From: Adenophora triphylla var. japonica
Taxonomy: Eukaryota > Streptophyta > Magnoliopsida > Asterales > Campanulaceae
NCBI GenBank assembly: GCA_022495995.1
Contig: JAFEMH010002509.1
Coordinates: 62,001-126,000, forward strand
Reading direction: 5' to 3'
Length of the DNA stretch: 64,000 bases
The translations under genes and the position numbers were made by a program. The notes beneath the pieces are model-generated. The model searched no databases and was not told where the DNA came from. It saw only the letters and a list, made by a program, of their open reading frames with translations. Positions 1-13,300 of the stretch are shown here, piece after piece; the first letter of the stretch is position 1, and each line of letters starts with the position of its first letter.

Positions 1-960
1 AGTCATATGGGAAGATTTGAGGGCCGGATGGCTTTATTCTCCGCGGACGAGTCGGTGATGTGCAAAGCTTTGTCTGCGACCTTCACGGGCGAGGCCCTAT
101 CTTGGATGCTAGCCCTCAAGCCCGGTGTATCCGATCATTCGGCCCGGTTCGAGTTCTCTTCCTCAATGCCTTTGCCGGAGCAGTGTGCCCGCTAGACCAA
201 AGACAGATCTTGTCCGTGTCAAGCGGGCACCAAACGAGCCTACAAAAGATTATATATCCCGGTTCGGGAAGGTGAGCGAGGAGATTGTGGACACGGGACG
301 AAGGAGATATCGAGACTATGTTTTGAGGGCGGCCTCGGTTCCTCCTTCCTCAAAAATGAATTTTGCCTCCGAGAAACCTAAATCGATGGAGGAAATGTAT
401 GAAAGGGCCTCGGCCATTGCCTCCGCCGAAGAGCCTAGTGTGCCCGCTCCCGAGCTTCGCGAAAGAAAGGATAAGCCAAGTCCAGAGACCACCCCGCAGC
501 CCGCTCATACCAATAATCGTGGCAAAAACAGTAGGCCGGGGATCGTAAAGGCTCAAAAAGGCCGTGGCCGAAACAGCTTACGCAGCTCACCGACCCAAGG
601 GTGGTGATCATGAGAGCCTCGCACTTTCCTCCTCCTCCCCCATGCTTCGAAAGCCAAATGAGAGGAGTAGACTTAAATTCGTGAGTTTCACAACGACCAC
701 CGGGCACGGAACCGAGGATCGTTTCCACCAAGCGAGTAATCCAAACAGAAAAATCAATAACTGGGAGCTAACCAAGCGGGTTAAGGGAAACAATACGCCC
801 CCAATAACAATGATCGCCACGGGCACGACACGCGCGCGGGGACCAGACAGAAATGAAAGAGATAATAATGATGACGATTTTGGGGACTATGACATTATCT
901 TTCATCGGGAGGAACCTCCTCTAGTAGGCGCTTGTCCCTCCAAATTCGGACATTAGAGAA
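1..960 (+). pseudogene. gag: gag (capsid region), copy A, frameshifted
   Basis: The Gag capsid core is recognisable in pieces: a GRFEG..ALFSADES start, the FTGEALSWM segment, then an APNEPTKDYISRF segment typical of plant retrotransposon Gag. These lie in different frames (about 7-195, 125-607, 564-956). A basic, Gly/Arg-rich tail with a short His/Cys stretch follows (about 640-720). Gag would form the cytoplasmic virus-like particle. Comparison with copy B at 9324-10290 shows that the frame breaks are one- or two-base indels at different places in the two copies. Confidence 0.75.
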
Positions 961-1004
961 GGTTTTCTCCATCCCCGCCCCGGCTCCTGGAGGAGGAGCA
1001 GAAA

Positions 1005-4000
1005 TTGGGTTCAAAAGGAGTGAACTTGCCTCCACCCTTTTTCATTCCACACACCACTCACCCTCGTAATGAGAATCAACCGGCAAACATAGGCCGCGTG
1101 TTGGTAGATACTGGAGCCGCCCGCGACATACTCTATTACCATACTTTGATTGGAATGAGAATGACTAAGCACATCTCACTCCATACGCGGGCATGCTCGA
1201 AGGCTTCACAAACCACGCCGTAAGGGTAAAGGGGACGATTGTGTTTCGACGTAGCTATTGGGGAAAAACCCATGCAGAAGACTGGCCAAGATAACTTTCA
1301 TGGTGGTCGATCTTCCTTCCCAATACAATGCCATTCTCGGCAGAATCGTCAGCCGAATTGGGAATAGTGGCGTCCGTCCCCACCAAAGGGTGAAATTTAA
1401 CACCCCGGGCGGGGTTGCTACCATCAAGAACCCAATGAGATTCCTCCGAGCACCGGAGGAAAAAAGGAAAGAACAGAAAGGCCGACATCCCGCCCGGGCA
1501 GACAGAGGCGAGGACAAAATAATAGAGGGAAAGGCCGAGGACAAGTCAAAAAAAAGGGGAAAACTCTGCACTCCCGCCGCCGCCCGTACCGATTGGCATG
1601 CTTTCTTTCCATTCCACGAAGGCGGAGCTCAAGATGAGCAGTAAAATCGAAGCGCTTGGCCGCCCTCGCTGAGGGAGGTTATATTGATCGAGGAGTAGAG
1701 GGGGAAGTTGGACCGTGATATCATGTATTCAATGGCAACACCGACCGAAGCTCGTGTCAACCCCAACTATTGTCATTGACTCCCCGCACAATCGTGAAAT
1801 CGCCGACCTTCAACCTAACTGACGAGCTCGAGGAGGTGGTAATCAATCCCCACTTCCCCGAGCAAACAAGCTAAGGTTGGGCTGGAAATTCACAAATGAG
1901 GAAAGAAGGATACTTATTGAGTTCCTGTAGAGCAAATTGCGATGTGTTCGCTTGGAGGGCGGAAGATATGCAAGGCATCGCCGAGGACGTGATCCTCCAT
2001 AAAATCAACGATGACCCCTCCTTCAAAAACATTCACCGTAAATCCGTATATTTCTCCCCGAAAAAGAAATTGCCATCAAGGAAGAAGTGGAAAAGTTGCT
2101 AAAAGCGGGATAATAAAGGAGATCTCCTACCCCAAATGGCCGGCCAATGTGGTCATGGTTAAGAAATCCAATGGCAAATGGAGGATGTGCGTTGATTTCA
2201 CCGATCTCAACAAGGCATGCCCCAAAGATTGCTTCCCTCTTCCTCGCATAGACAGACCGTGGATTCTATAGCCTGGACACAGAGTTCTAAGCTTCATTGA
2301 TGCCTACTCCGGCTACCACCGCATCCAGATGGCTCCCGAAGATGTCCGCTCCGTAGCCTTCATTGTCGCGGCAAGACATACCGCTACACTATGATGCCCT
2401 TTCGGGGCTAAAGAATGCAGAGCCACATATCGCCGCATGGTCAATCCGGGTCTTTAAAACCAACTAGGCAGAAATCTGAGGCCTACATTGACGACATGGT
2501 CATAAAAACTAAGGAAAACTCCCACGAGCTCGATGTGGAGGAAACCTTCAAAAACTTGCGCCATAACAAAGATGAAGCTAAACCCCTTAAGTGCGCTTTT
2601 CGGGGTCAAGGCGGGCAAGTTCCTCGGATTCATGGTCAACCAAAGAGGGATAGAGGCTAATCCAGAGAAAATCCAGGCCCTATTAGACATGAAACCTCCC
2701 GCCCGCGTGAAGGATGTGCAAAAACTCAATGGTCGCATCACCGCACTCGTCGCTTCATCTCGCGGTCGGCAGAGAGATGCCTCCCCTTCTTCAAAACCCT
2801 CAAAGGGGGGAAGAGAGCCGATGAATTTACATGGAGCACCGAGTGCCATCAAGCTTTGAAGAAGTCAAGACATACCTCGGGCACCCACCTCTACTCAAAG
2901 CAGCCGCGCCCTGAGAAGAGCTCTTTCGTATTTAGTCAAGCATCGATCCGGGCAAGAGCAAAATGTTCTTGTAAGGGAGGAGAATAACTCCCAAAACCAG
3001 CTTTATTATGTAAGTAAGGCACCGTCCGCCTTAGAAGGGCGTTATCTTAATATAGAAAAGTTAGCTTACGCCTTGCTTGTATCCGCCGAAAATTAAGAGC
3101 CTACTTTTCTCGCACATCCTATAACCGTACTAACCGAGGCCCCGCTAGAAAGGTTTTACATAAACCGTAGTCCCTGGGAGAATGCTAGCTTGGTCTATAG
3201 AGCTCACCGAGTTCCGCATCACCTACTCCCGAGAAAGACAATCAAAGCGCAGCCTTAGTTGATTTTGTAGTAGAATCATCATTCAAATTAATGACAATGA
3301 CTCGGAAAAAGAAAGCGAGCGTAATCGAAGATGACCCAGAAAGCCCGAGCACGTAAATTGTTCAACCAAGGGAGCGTCCGTAAGAGGTGTGGACTTTATA
3401 TGTGGACGGCTCCGCGAGCAAGTTAATCAGCTGGAGCCGGGCATACTTCGATTGCACCCGCGGGGAGAAATTCACGAGGGCCTCGAGATTCAAGTTCGAG
3501 GCATCAAACAATCGGGGCGAATATGAAGCGATTATAGCGGGCATGGAATTGGCAAGAGACTTGGGAGTTCGTAATATTGAGATCAATAGTGACTCTCACC
3601 ATAGTTAATCAAATTAGGGGGAGTATGATACTATCAACCCAAGACTAACTCGATCGTGACCTCGCAAAACCCTCATCAAAAATTTCACTTACTATGAGCC
3701 GAACCAAGTCATGAGAGAGGACAATGTGGAAGCCGACCTCCTCTCAAGAATAACCGAGCAAGAAATTGGTGAGTTGGAGACAAATTGCCGATTGAATTCA
3801 CTGAGAGACTCGCTATAGATCGAATACGTATAAAACAATATCGAGGATCAAGTAAGGGACTCGGGTGGATGAAATGAAGGAATACATCGAGAAGCAATCC
3901 CTCCCCGAGGACCCAGTAAAGGCTAGAGCCATCAGAACGGTGTCCGCGAAATACCTCGTCCTCGATGGGGTGCTTTTTCGGCGATCATTCACCAAGCCTT

Positions 4001-5095
4001 TACTAAGATGTGTTAAAACTCACATGGTCACCAACTTACTCTATGAGGTTCATGAAGGAGTTTGTGGCGGACATCCAGGTGCTCGCACCCTCTCAGACAA
4101 GATCAAATTCCAAGGATTCTTTTGGCCCACAATGAGAAGGGATGCGCAGGAGTATGTTAGAAAATGTGATAAGTGCCAAAGATTTGCGGACATCCCTAGA
4201 CTACCATCAACAGAGCAGACGTTGGTAGTACCATCGTGGCCGTTTGATACGTGGGGGATAGATCTTATTGGACCATTTCCAACTGCTAGAGGAAGCATCA
4301 AGTATGCCGTGGTGGCCGTGGATTATTTTACCAAGTGGACGGAAGCAAAGGGCTTGGCCACTATTTCCGAGGATAACACTATCGCTTTGTCCATGACCAC
4401 ATCTATTGTCGATTTGGCGTTCCCCGAGCAATAATTTCAGATAATGGCACCCAATGCTCCGCAAAATTCACTGCTGAATGTGTGAGAATGAAGGTGCAAC
4501 ACCGTAAGTCCGCAGCCGCCTATCCTCGTGGAAATGGTCAAGCCGAGGCCGCGAACAAGCTAGTCCTAACCGCCTTAAAGAAAAATTTGGAAGCGGCGAG
4601 GAGGACGTTGGTTGGACGAGCTCCGCATCGCATTATGGGTTGTCCGCACCACAATAAGAAATTCAACAGAGAAACTCCCTTCTCGCTCACGTATGGGTCG
4701 AGGCAATGGCTCCAGCTGAGGTAGCCCTACCCTCGTATGCAGTCACATACTTCGACGAGTCTCAAAACGAGGCAAAATGTAAGGTGTGACCTCGACGATC
4801 TCGAAGGAAAGAGAATGCGGGCACATGAAAAATGGTGAACTACAAACAGAAGCGAAGAAGCACCATGATAAAAGAGTAAATAAGAGGAGTTTTTCGCTTG
4901 GAGACTCGGGTACTCAAGCGTAGAGGTCCAAGGGACCCAACCCGGTTTCAACAAGTCCGTCCCCGAAATGGGAAGGTCCATATGAGGTCACAAAGATAGT
5001 CAAAGAGGGTACCTATATGTTGCGACTCAAAAGAGGGAGAAGAGCTTAAGCACGCCCGGAATAGCGACTCACCTTAAGAGATACTTCTTTTAAAG
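1005..5095 (+). pseudogene. pol: pol polyprotein (PR-RT-RH-aRNH-INT), copy A, frameshifted
   Basis: Domains in order: aspartic protease near 1100-1370 (VDTGAARDILYY); reverse transcriptase near 1900-2860 (FTDLNKACPKDCFPLPRID, then YIDDMVIKT near 2484); RNase H near 2930-3330; an additional archaeal-type RNase H near 3387-3650 (VDGSA, then NNRGEYEAIIAGMELARDLG and NSDS); integrase near 3840-5090 with an HHCC zinc-binding head (HEGVCGGHPGARTLSDKI and KCDKCQRF) and the first catalytic Asp in WGIDLIGPF. The second RNase H is a known Tat-clade acquisition. At least eight frame breaks interrupt it, so as written it could not encode a polyprotein. Many breaks are absent from copy B. Confidence 0.85.
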
Positions 5096-6165
5096 TCTTT
5101 GTAATTTTTGGAAGAAGTATAGACTATATATATATAAGTGAGAGGTTATCATCATATTTTGATGCAAAAATCAATTCCCACCACCCTCAAAAGCTAAGGT
5201 GGATGCCCGCGTGCGGATGCCGCAAGTTCAAGAGCCAACATATGAGCTCCTACTTACCGATGCGCAAAGATCTAAGTATCCGCATGCCTATATATATACA
5301 AAGATCCATTACGATCCGTACTATGATCGCGGGAGGACTCTCTCCTCGCTCGCGTGACACCACCAAAAATAAGTGGATATAGATGAACGTAGGTACAAAG
5401 GCCATGATGCCCGTGCCTACGGACTCTAGCTGACAATGACCAAGTCCGACCCACTAATTGCGCGAAGGACCTCGTTAGGGCCGTTACTCGCATGCCCGTA
5501 TGTGACAAAGGCCTACATATAAGCCCGTTCACTCGTATCGCCACGAAACCCTCACGAAAAACCCTAGTGGAGTTTTGAATAAAGGGTCAAATAAGTGAGA
5601 ACCTCCAATAAGGGGATACAGATGCCAGTGGGTTAAAGGGCCTCTATGCTAAAATATGCTCCTACCTTTCAAGTTGCGCGGACAATAGCCTCGCGGCCAC
5701 CTTCGCATGCCCTATGAAAGTATGCTTGCCTTGGCTACTTTTGACTTACACCACAACGCAAGGCCGGGAATAAGTGTAAATGGATGAGAGTGATCAAACT
5801 AGTTTAACAAAGCCAAACAGACAAACGAGGTTAAGGCCTCAAAGTTTGCCACAAGGCTAAACAAACGCGATCATAGAAGAATAAGGTCGACTCTCACAAA
5901 AACCTAAGGGTTTTGAATAAAGAGTTAGGAAAACTCAAAAATGCGGCAAAGGGCCTACTAAGCCGCGCCCGCGTAAGGAGAGTATAAAGTTAATTGCAAG
6001 TCAAAAACGCTGGAAAAAGTAATAGGCAAGAATGCAAGTATTAAGGTGCTCAAAAATTGCCAAACTACTCAAAATAGCCTACGAGACAAGCAATTAAGAT
6101 AAAAATAAAGGAGCCAAGCGGAGAAAAATGCTTCTATTAATGACTGAGAAAGTATTTACAAATTC
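5096..6165 (+). other. noncoding region between pol and antisense ORF, copy A
   Basis: This stretch of about 1.07 kb has no credible ORF and matches copy B at 14398-15480 almost base for base. It holds a run of TA repeats near 5128-5141 and A-rich sequence near 6000-6130. In Tat elements this interval is the fast-evolving 3' untranslated region. Confidence 0.6.
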
Positions 6166-8734
6166 CTACACTATTACAAGGATCCTAAGCAAGCTATTAC
6201 GTAAGGGAAAAAGTAAAAATCCTAAACTATAGGAGCTTGGTCTCGGCCGCATCTCGCAGCCTCCCCGGCCGCACCATCTCGTGCCCGCTTCGAAATTGGA
6301 GTTAGGGAAGGAAGACGGGTCATCGTGATCTCTCGTTATGTGGTCGTAGATGGGCTCGCAGAGGCCGGAGCCGGAGCCGCCCGCGAAGGAAAGAGATCTC
6401 CTATGGCAGTGCCCATTTGGAAGAACCCGAGCCAAGGCATCCCCCAATGATATGTGGTTATCCCCGAATCGCAGCTCATCCAAATCGGCGATCGTGCTAA
6501 GAGCCGTCACTTCGCCACAGAGGCAAAGAGGCCGCGGCGGACAGCTCCAAACCTTTGACCTCGTCCTCGGACAAGGGAACTAATGCATGCCCGGCAAGCA
6601 TTCATCATCCGTAGCAACAAGCGAGCCAATCACGGCCAACTCCCGCACGGTGAACTTGCCCGTGGCCGCAAAATTCCTTATTTGTGTCCGAACCCCACTT
6701 CATACCGAGCCAGGTTTTCGCAACGAGCCGCCTTGAAAGCTTGGGAGTTCTCAGATTCCTCCACAGCCTTCCTTGCGGACATCGTCGAGGGCGGACTTCC
6801 CTCTCGCCTCCATCCTTTTGTAGGGGAGCACCATCTGGACAAACTCGTCCACCTTCTTCCCCAAAGCCTCCAGATCGCCTCGGGCATCCACTCGGCCACG
6901 AGCTCTTTATTCCCGGGCTCCCACTGCTTCTTGTGCCCGCGGAGCTCATCCCGCCGACCCCTTATCCTCTCAAGGTCCTTCTCGAGCCGGGTCACCCTCT
7001 CCCGGAAGCCCTTCAAATCGTTCTCCTTCCGAGCGAAGTGCCCTTTCCTTGTCCTCCAACAGGAGTTCAAGGTTCCAATTTTGTTCGAGCCTCCTCCACC
7101 TCCCGAAGTTTGGCCGCCAAGATGGAAGTTTTGTTCTCCACCTCGCCGGTCGAGTGTCACAGCCTTTCACGCAGCCTCGCAAAGACCTTATTACTCACCC
7201 GCGGCGTAAAGGTCAAAAGTTATACAAATGAAAAACACGGTGAAGCCAAAAGATTAGATCAAGCGAGCATCTACCTCGGTCGAGCGAGGCCTATATCCCC
7301 CACTGCGTGAGGCATTCTCCTCGACAACTATGCCTTTATAGAAGTCCTGAGAGTATAGGCGGTTCGCCACCCGATCCCAACTGAGGCATCGCGCAGAGTT
7401 CCGGCATAGATATCCACCCCGGCGATGGGAGACACCTCTGACAACCTCTTCCTAACCGCCGTAGTCTCCTCGCGAGTGGTCAAGGAGGCCACCGGATAAG
7501 CAAATGAAAGGCAGATTGTGCTCCCCAACAGGGGGAGAAGAAGTCAAGCCACAAGCAGGGGCAAGCCATAGTCCGAGGAGGAACATCCCCGACCTTCTCG
7601 CAGCCTTCCTTTATCCTCGTCCCAGCCTCTCCATCCCTCTCATTTCTCTTCCGAGAATCCATTTGATGGCCTAAGGAATGGTGCGGCCAGGGGGAGAGCG
7701 GGAGCCTCTAGTGGCCGGATGGAGGAGGACCCCCGGGGGTGGAGGCGCATTCCCGTAGTAGGGATAGTCTTGGGAAGGCTCAGGGATCCCCCGTCTTTCT
7801 CTCGCCGACAACGGCACCGTCTTATCTTCGTGGGGACCCCACTCCATCTCATTCTCGCCTCTTTAGTGGCGCCTTCCTTGTTGGCCTTCATGTTCTTGGC
7901 CTTCGCTGAGCAAAGACTTAGAGGAGGGGCCATCGTAAATTGTATTCTTCTCTGGATCTACTCGAGGGAAAGAGAAAAGGTTAGAATGCACCCAAAAAAT
8001 CAAAGATAAGAATAAATTGGCAAACAGCTATATGAAAAAGTTAGAGACCGATAAGTTCTGGGAGGATCGCACTCGCCGCCCAAAGATGCAGTTTTACAAT
8101 CCGCCTCAAATTGGTAGTGCTCGTGCACCCTCCAATCGTGGTCACGAGGCAACGACTCTATTGCTACTACTGGGGGCATGTGGGCGCCCTCCGCGAGGAG
8201 CCACCCCGAGTAGATCAATAGGGGCTCATCCACTACAATTGTGCCTACATCATAAACGGGCTCCTCCCCGCTATCCAAGTAGGGCCGATGCCTCTCTATG
8301 GCAGCGCATAGCATCGGCAGAGGACGGGTCCTGATAATCGCTAGAGGACACCTTCATCGGATCTGACTCGAGGCTTGGAAAAGGGCCATCCAAACCTAGG
8401 ACTCAATGACCAAGATATCCTTCTCGGTTCCATTGGTCAAACTTGTTCGAGGGGGAGAGAAGGTCTTGGTAGAGAAATTCCTAGCCTTCAAACCCGTAAT
8501 ACTCCTACGATTTGGTTTTGGTAGTAGGCATAAAGTCTTGGCCAGGGTGGGTTCATAGCCCAAGAATCTCGCAAACACTATGAAAGAAACAATGGCCCCG
8601 ATGGCATTGGGAGTCGTGTTCATGGGGAGGCAGCCGTTGAACTCCAGTGAATTCATAATAGAAAGGATCCAAGGGCGCCTCGTGCCATTCTCAAATTGAG
8701 CACCATAAAAACTAAGGCCCTATTATCCTCGCGA
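6166..8734 (-). pseudogene. antisense ORF (aORF) fragment, copy A
   Basis: On the minus strand this region encodes fragments of a coiled-coil protein, with heptad-rich segments such as KENDLKGFRERVTRLEKDLE at about 6970-7110, and a conserved block near 8396-8656 (PNAIGAIVSFIVFARFLGYEP). That block resembles the plant 'putative gypsy type transposon' domain. Such an antisense ORF between pol and the 3' LTR is known in Tat elements (Grande, Retand); its function is unknown. Copy A lacks the N-terminal part present in copy B at 18048-19034, because homology stops at about 8734. Confidence 0.65.
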
Positions 8735-9323
8735 CATCACCACATGAAAAACACCAATCTAACCACCCCACTTTCCCTTAACAAATCCCGAGAAGGAAGG
8801 AAATCCTAGCCTCCAAGTCCAAACCGGTCGCGGAGGCCATGGCCATCAAAGACGCGGAGATGGAAATGTTTGAAATAGAGGCCAATGGAGGGCTACAGCT
8901 CCCTCAAGGGTCACAAAGGTTCTCCCAACGAGCTCCCGCTAACTCGCTTGCTAGTCAAGCCGCGGGGCAAACCGGGTCGACCTGCAGCCTCGAGCGCGGA
9001 CACCGGCCAAACGGAGCGTGGTGCATGTAGATGATAGCGAGGAAAGGGGGAAGAGGCACGCTTAAATTGCCGTGCGAAATCCAAAGCTGCACCCTCGGCT
9101 CCGGCCAAGGAGTAAGGCCGTGGCTCCACGAGCTAAAAAGCAAAAGGTTGATGATCGTAACCCCGAGTTTGTGGAATTCATGCGTAAGATGTGGGAAACC
9201 CATCGAAGGCCGCCCGTAAGTGTGGCCGCACCATGGACGCCTTCGCCGATAAAATTGCGCGGCACCGATCCGTAAGGGCAAACCCCCTGCATGGACACCT
9301 ATGACGGATCCAAAAATGCCAAG
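8735..9323 (+). pseudogene. gag: leader and gag N-terminus of copy B
   Basis: Sequence after the breakpoint at about 8734 has no match in the copy A region that follows base 1; the A/B alignment starts only at 1 and 9324. It encodes a Met-start segment (MAIKDAEMEMFEIEANG, from 8839) and then a basic KKQKVDDRNPEFVEFMRKMW segment. Both suit the N-terminal part of Gag upstream of the capsid core. It joins directly to the antisense ORF of copy A without an LTR, primer binding site or target duplication. Confidence 0.55.
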
Positions 9324-10300
9324 AGTCATATGGGAAGATTTGAGGGCCGATGGCTTTATTCTCCGCGGATGAGTCGCTGATGTGCAAAGCTTTGGTCGCG
9401 ACCTTCACTCGGCAAGGCCCTATCTCGATGCTAGCCCCTCAAGCCCCGGTGTATCCAAATATTCGCCCGCCCGTAGTTCTCTTCCTCAATGCCTTGTCGG
9501 AGCAGTGTGTGCCCGCTAGACCAAAGACAGATCTTTGTCCGTGTCAAGGTGCACCAAACGAGCCTACAAAAGATTATATATCCCGGTTCAGAAGGTGAGC
9601 GAGGAGATTGTGGACCTGGACGAGGGAGATATCGACTATGTTTTGAGGGCGGCCTCGGTTCCTCCTTCCTCAAAATGAATTTTGCCTCCAAAGCAAACCT
9701 AAATCGTGGAGGAAATGTATGAAAGGGCCTCGGCCATTGCCTCCGCCGAAGAGCCTAGCGTGCCCGCTTCCCCCGAGCTTCGCGAAAGAAAGGATAAGCC
9801 AAGTCCAGGAGACCACCCTGCAGCCCGCTCATACCAATAATCGTGGCAAAAACAGAGGCCGGGATCGTAAAGGCTCAAAAAGGCCGTGGCCGAAACAAGC
9901 TTTACACGTAGCTCACCGACCCAAGGGTGGTGATCATGAGAGCCTCAGATTTTCCTGCTCCTCCCCCATGCTTCGAAAGCCAAATGAGAGGAGTAGACTT
10001 AAATTCTCAAGTGAGTTTCACAACGACCACGGGCACGGAACCGAGGACTGTTTCCACCGAAGCGAGTAATCCAAATAGAAAATCAATAACGGGAGCTAAC
10101 CAAGTGGGTTAAGGGGAAACAATACGCCCCCAATAACAATGATCGCAGCGGCACGACACACGCGGGGACCGCATTTAAATGAAAGAGATAATAATGATGA
10201 CGATTTTGGGGACTATGACATTATCTTCATTGGGGAGGAACCTCCCTCTAGTAGGCGCTGTCCCTCCAAATTCGGACATTAGAGAAGGTTTTCTCCATCC
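9324..10300 (+). pseudogene. gag: gag, copy B, frameshifted
   Basis: This is the same Gag core as copy A, with the indels in other places. For example, 9611 onward reads VDLDEGDIDYV without a break, where copy A (289 onward) is broken. Conversely, the ALSWM segment readable in copy A is broken here near 9410-9440. The Gly/Arg-rich C-terminal stretch and the short zinc-knuckle-like HDHGHGTEDCF are at about 9840-10070. Combining the two copies by eye implies that the parent Gag was intact. Confidence 0.75.
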
Positions 10301-10399
10301 CCGCCCGGCTCCGGAGGAGGAGCAGAAATTGGGTTCAAAAGGAGCGAACTTGCCTCCACCCTTTTCATTCCACACACTCACTCACCCTCGAATGAGAAT

Positions 10400-13300
10400 C
10401 AACCGGCAAACATAGGCCGTGTGTTGGTAGATACTGGAGCTGCCCGCGACATACTCTATTACCATACTTTGATTGGAATGAGAATGACGGAAGCACATCT
10501 CACTCCATATGCGGGCATGCTCGAAGGCTTCACAAACCACGCCGTAAGGGTAAAGGGGACGATTGTGTTTGACGTAGCTATTGGGGAAAACCCATGCGTA
10601 AGACGGCCAAGATAACTTTCATGGTGGTCGATCTTCCTTCCCAATACAATGCCATTCTCGGCGAATCGCTCGTGCCGAATTGGGAATAGTGGCGTCCGTC
10701 CCCACCAAAGGGTGAAATTTAACACCCCGGCGGGGTTGCTACCATCAAGAACCAGCTCGGAGATTCCTCCGAGCACTCGGAGGAAAAAGGAAAGAACAGA
10801 AGGCCAGACATCCTGCCCGCAGATAGAGGGCGAGGACAAAATAATAGAGGGAAAGGCCGAGGACAAGTCAAAAAAGGGGAAAACTCTTGCACTCCCGCCG
10901 CCGCCCGTACCGATTGGCATGCTTTCTTTCCATTCCACGAAGGTGGAGCTCAAGATGAGCGTAAAATCGAAGCGCTGGGCCGCCCCTGTTGAGGGAGGTT
11001 ATATTGATCGAGGAGTAGAGGGGGAAGTTGACCGTGATATCATGTATTCAATGGCAACACCGACCGAAGCTCAGTCAACCCCCAACTATTGTCATTGACT
11101 CCCCGCACAATCGTGAAATCGCCGACCTTCAACCTAACGACGAGCTCGAGGAGGTGGTAATCAATCCCCACTTCCCGAGCAAACAAGCTTAAGGTCAATG
11201 AAATTCACAAATGAGGAAAGAAGGATACTTATTGAGTTCCTTAGAGCAAATTGCGATGTGTTCGCTGAGGGTGGAAGATATGCAAGGCATCGCCGAGGAC
11301 GTGATCCTCCATAAAATCAACGATGACCCCTCCTTCAAAAACATTCACCAGAATCCAGATATTTCTCCCTGAGAAAGAAATTGCCATCAAGGAAGAAGTG
11401 GAAAAGTTGCTAAAAGCTGGGATAATAAAGGAGATCTCCTACCCCAAATGGCCGCCAATGTGGTCATGGTTAAGAAATCCAATGGCAAATGGAGGATGTG
11501 CGTTGATTTCACCGATCTCAACAAGGCATGCCCCAAAGATTGCTTCCCTCTTCCTCGCATAGACAGATTGGTGGATTCTATAGCCTGACACGTAGTTCTA
11601 AGCTTCATTGATGCCTACTCCGGCTACCACCAGCATCCAGATGGCTCCCGAAGATGTCCGCCCGTAGCCTTCATTGCTGCGGGCAAGACATACCGCTACA
11701 CTATGATGCCCTTTGGGCTAAAGAATGCAGGAGCCACATATCGCCGCATGGTCAATCTGGTCTTTAAAACCAACTAGGCAGAAATCCTGAGGCCTACATT
11801 GACGACATGGTCATAAAAACTAAGGAAAACTCCCACGAGCTCGATGTGGAGGAAACCTTCAAAAACTTGCGCCATAACAAAGATGAAGCTAAACCCCTTA
11901 AGTGCGCTTTCGGGGTCAAGGCGGGCAAGTTCCTCGGATTCATGGTCAACCAAAGAGGGATAGAGGCTAATCCAGTAGAAAATCCAGCCCTATTAGACAT
12001 GAAACCTCCCGCCCGCGTGAAGGATGTGCAAAAACTCAATGGTCGCATCACCGCACTTGGCCGCTTCATCTCGCGGTCGCCAGAGAGATGCCTCCCCTTC
12101 TTCAAAACCCTCAAAGGGGGAAGAGAGCCGATGAATTTACATGGAGCACCGAGTGCCATCGGGCTTTTGAAGAAGTCAAGACATACCTCGGGCACCCACC
12201 TCTACTCAAAGAATCGGTGCCCTGAGAAGAGCTCTTTTCGTATTTAGTCACATCGATCCGGGCAAGAGAGCAAATGCTCTTGTAAGGGAGGAGAATAACT
12301 CCCAAAAACCAGATTTATTATGTAAGTAAGGCACCGTCCGCCGTAGAAGGGCGTTATCTTAATATAGAAAAGTTAGCTTACGCCTTGCTTGTATCTCGCT
12401 CGAAAATTAAGAGCCTACTTTTCTCGCACATCCTATAACCGTACTAACCGAGGCCCCGCTAGAAAGGTTTTACATAAACCGAGTCCCTGGGAGAATGCTA
12501 GCTTGGTCTATAGAGCTCACCGAGTTCCGCATCACCTACTCCCCGAGAAAGACAATCAAAGCGCAGCCTTAGTTGATTTTGTAGTAGAATCATCATTCAA
12601 ATTAGCGGACAATGACCTCGGAAAAAGAAAGCGAGCGTAATCGTAAGATGACCCAAAAGCCCGAGCACGTAAATTGTTCAACCAAGGGAGCGTCCGTAAG
12701 AGGTGTGGACTTTATATGTGGACGGCTCCGCGAGCAAGTTAATCGGAGCGGGCATACTTCGATTGCACTCGCGGGGAGAAATTCATGAGGGCCTTCGAGA
12801 TTCAAGTTCGAGGCATCAAACAATCAGCCGAATATGAAGCGATTATAGCGGGCATGGAATTGGCAAGAGACTTGGGAGTTCGAATATTGAGATCAATAGT
12901 GACTCTCACTCATAGTTAATCAAATTAGGGGGAGTATGATACTATCAACCCAAGACTAACTCGATCATGACCTTGCAAAAACCCTCATCAAAAATTTCAC
13001 TTACTATGAGCCGAACCAAGTCATGAGAGAGGACAATGTGGAAGCCGACCTCCTCTCAAGAATAACCGAGCAAGAAATTGGTGAGTTGGAGACAAATTGC
13101 CGATTGAATTCACGGAGAGACCCGCTATAGATCGAATACGTATAAACAATATTGAGGATCAAGTAAGTGGACTCGGGGTGGATGAAATGAAGGATTACAT
13201 CGAGAAGCAATCCCTCCCCGAGGACCCAAGAAAGGCTAGAGCCATCGTAACGGTGTCCGCGAAATACCTCGTCCTCGATGGGGTGCTTTTTCGGCGATCA

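Larger units (their letters stand above)
1..8734 (+). mobile_element. Tat-lineage Ty3/gypsy retrotransposon, tandem copy A (internal region only)
   Basis: This is the internal part of an LTR retrotransposon: gag, then pol in the order protease, reverse transcriptase, RNase H, extra RNase H, integrase, then a noncoding stretch and an antisense ORF. The order places it in Ty3/gypsy, and the second RNase H plus the antisense ORF place it in the Tat clade (Retand/Ogre relatives). Base 1 aligns with base 9324, so the same unit recurs with a period near 9.32 kb. No LTR lies inside copy A. The match to copy B breaks off near 8734, inside the antisense ORF. The left end is cut by the window. Confidence 0.9.

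Noticed and set aside
6583..7310. Plus-strand frames of 208 codons in copy A (also 15900-16661 in copy B)
   Set aside because: They are opposite-strand shadows of the antisense ORF coiled-coil region. The minus-strand reading gives heptads and is shared by both copies.
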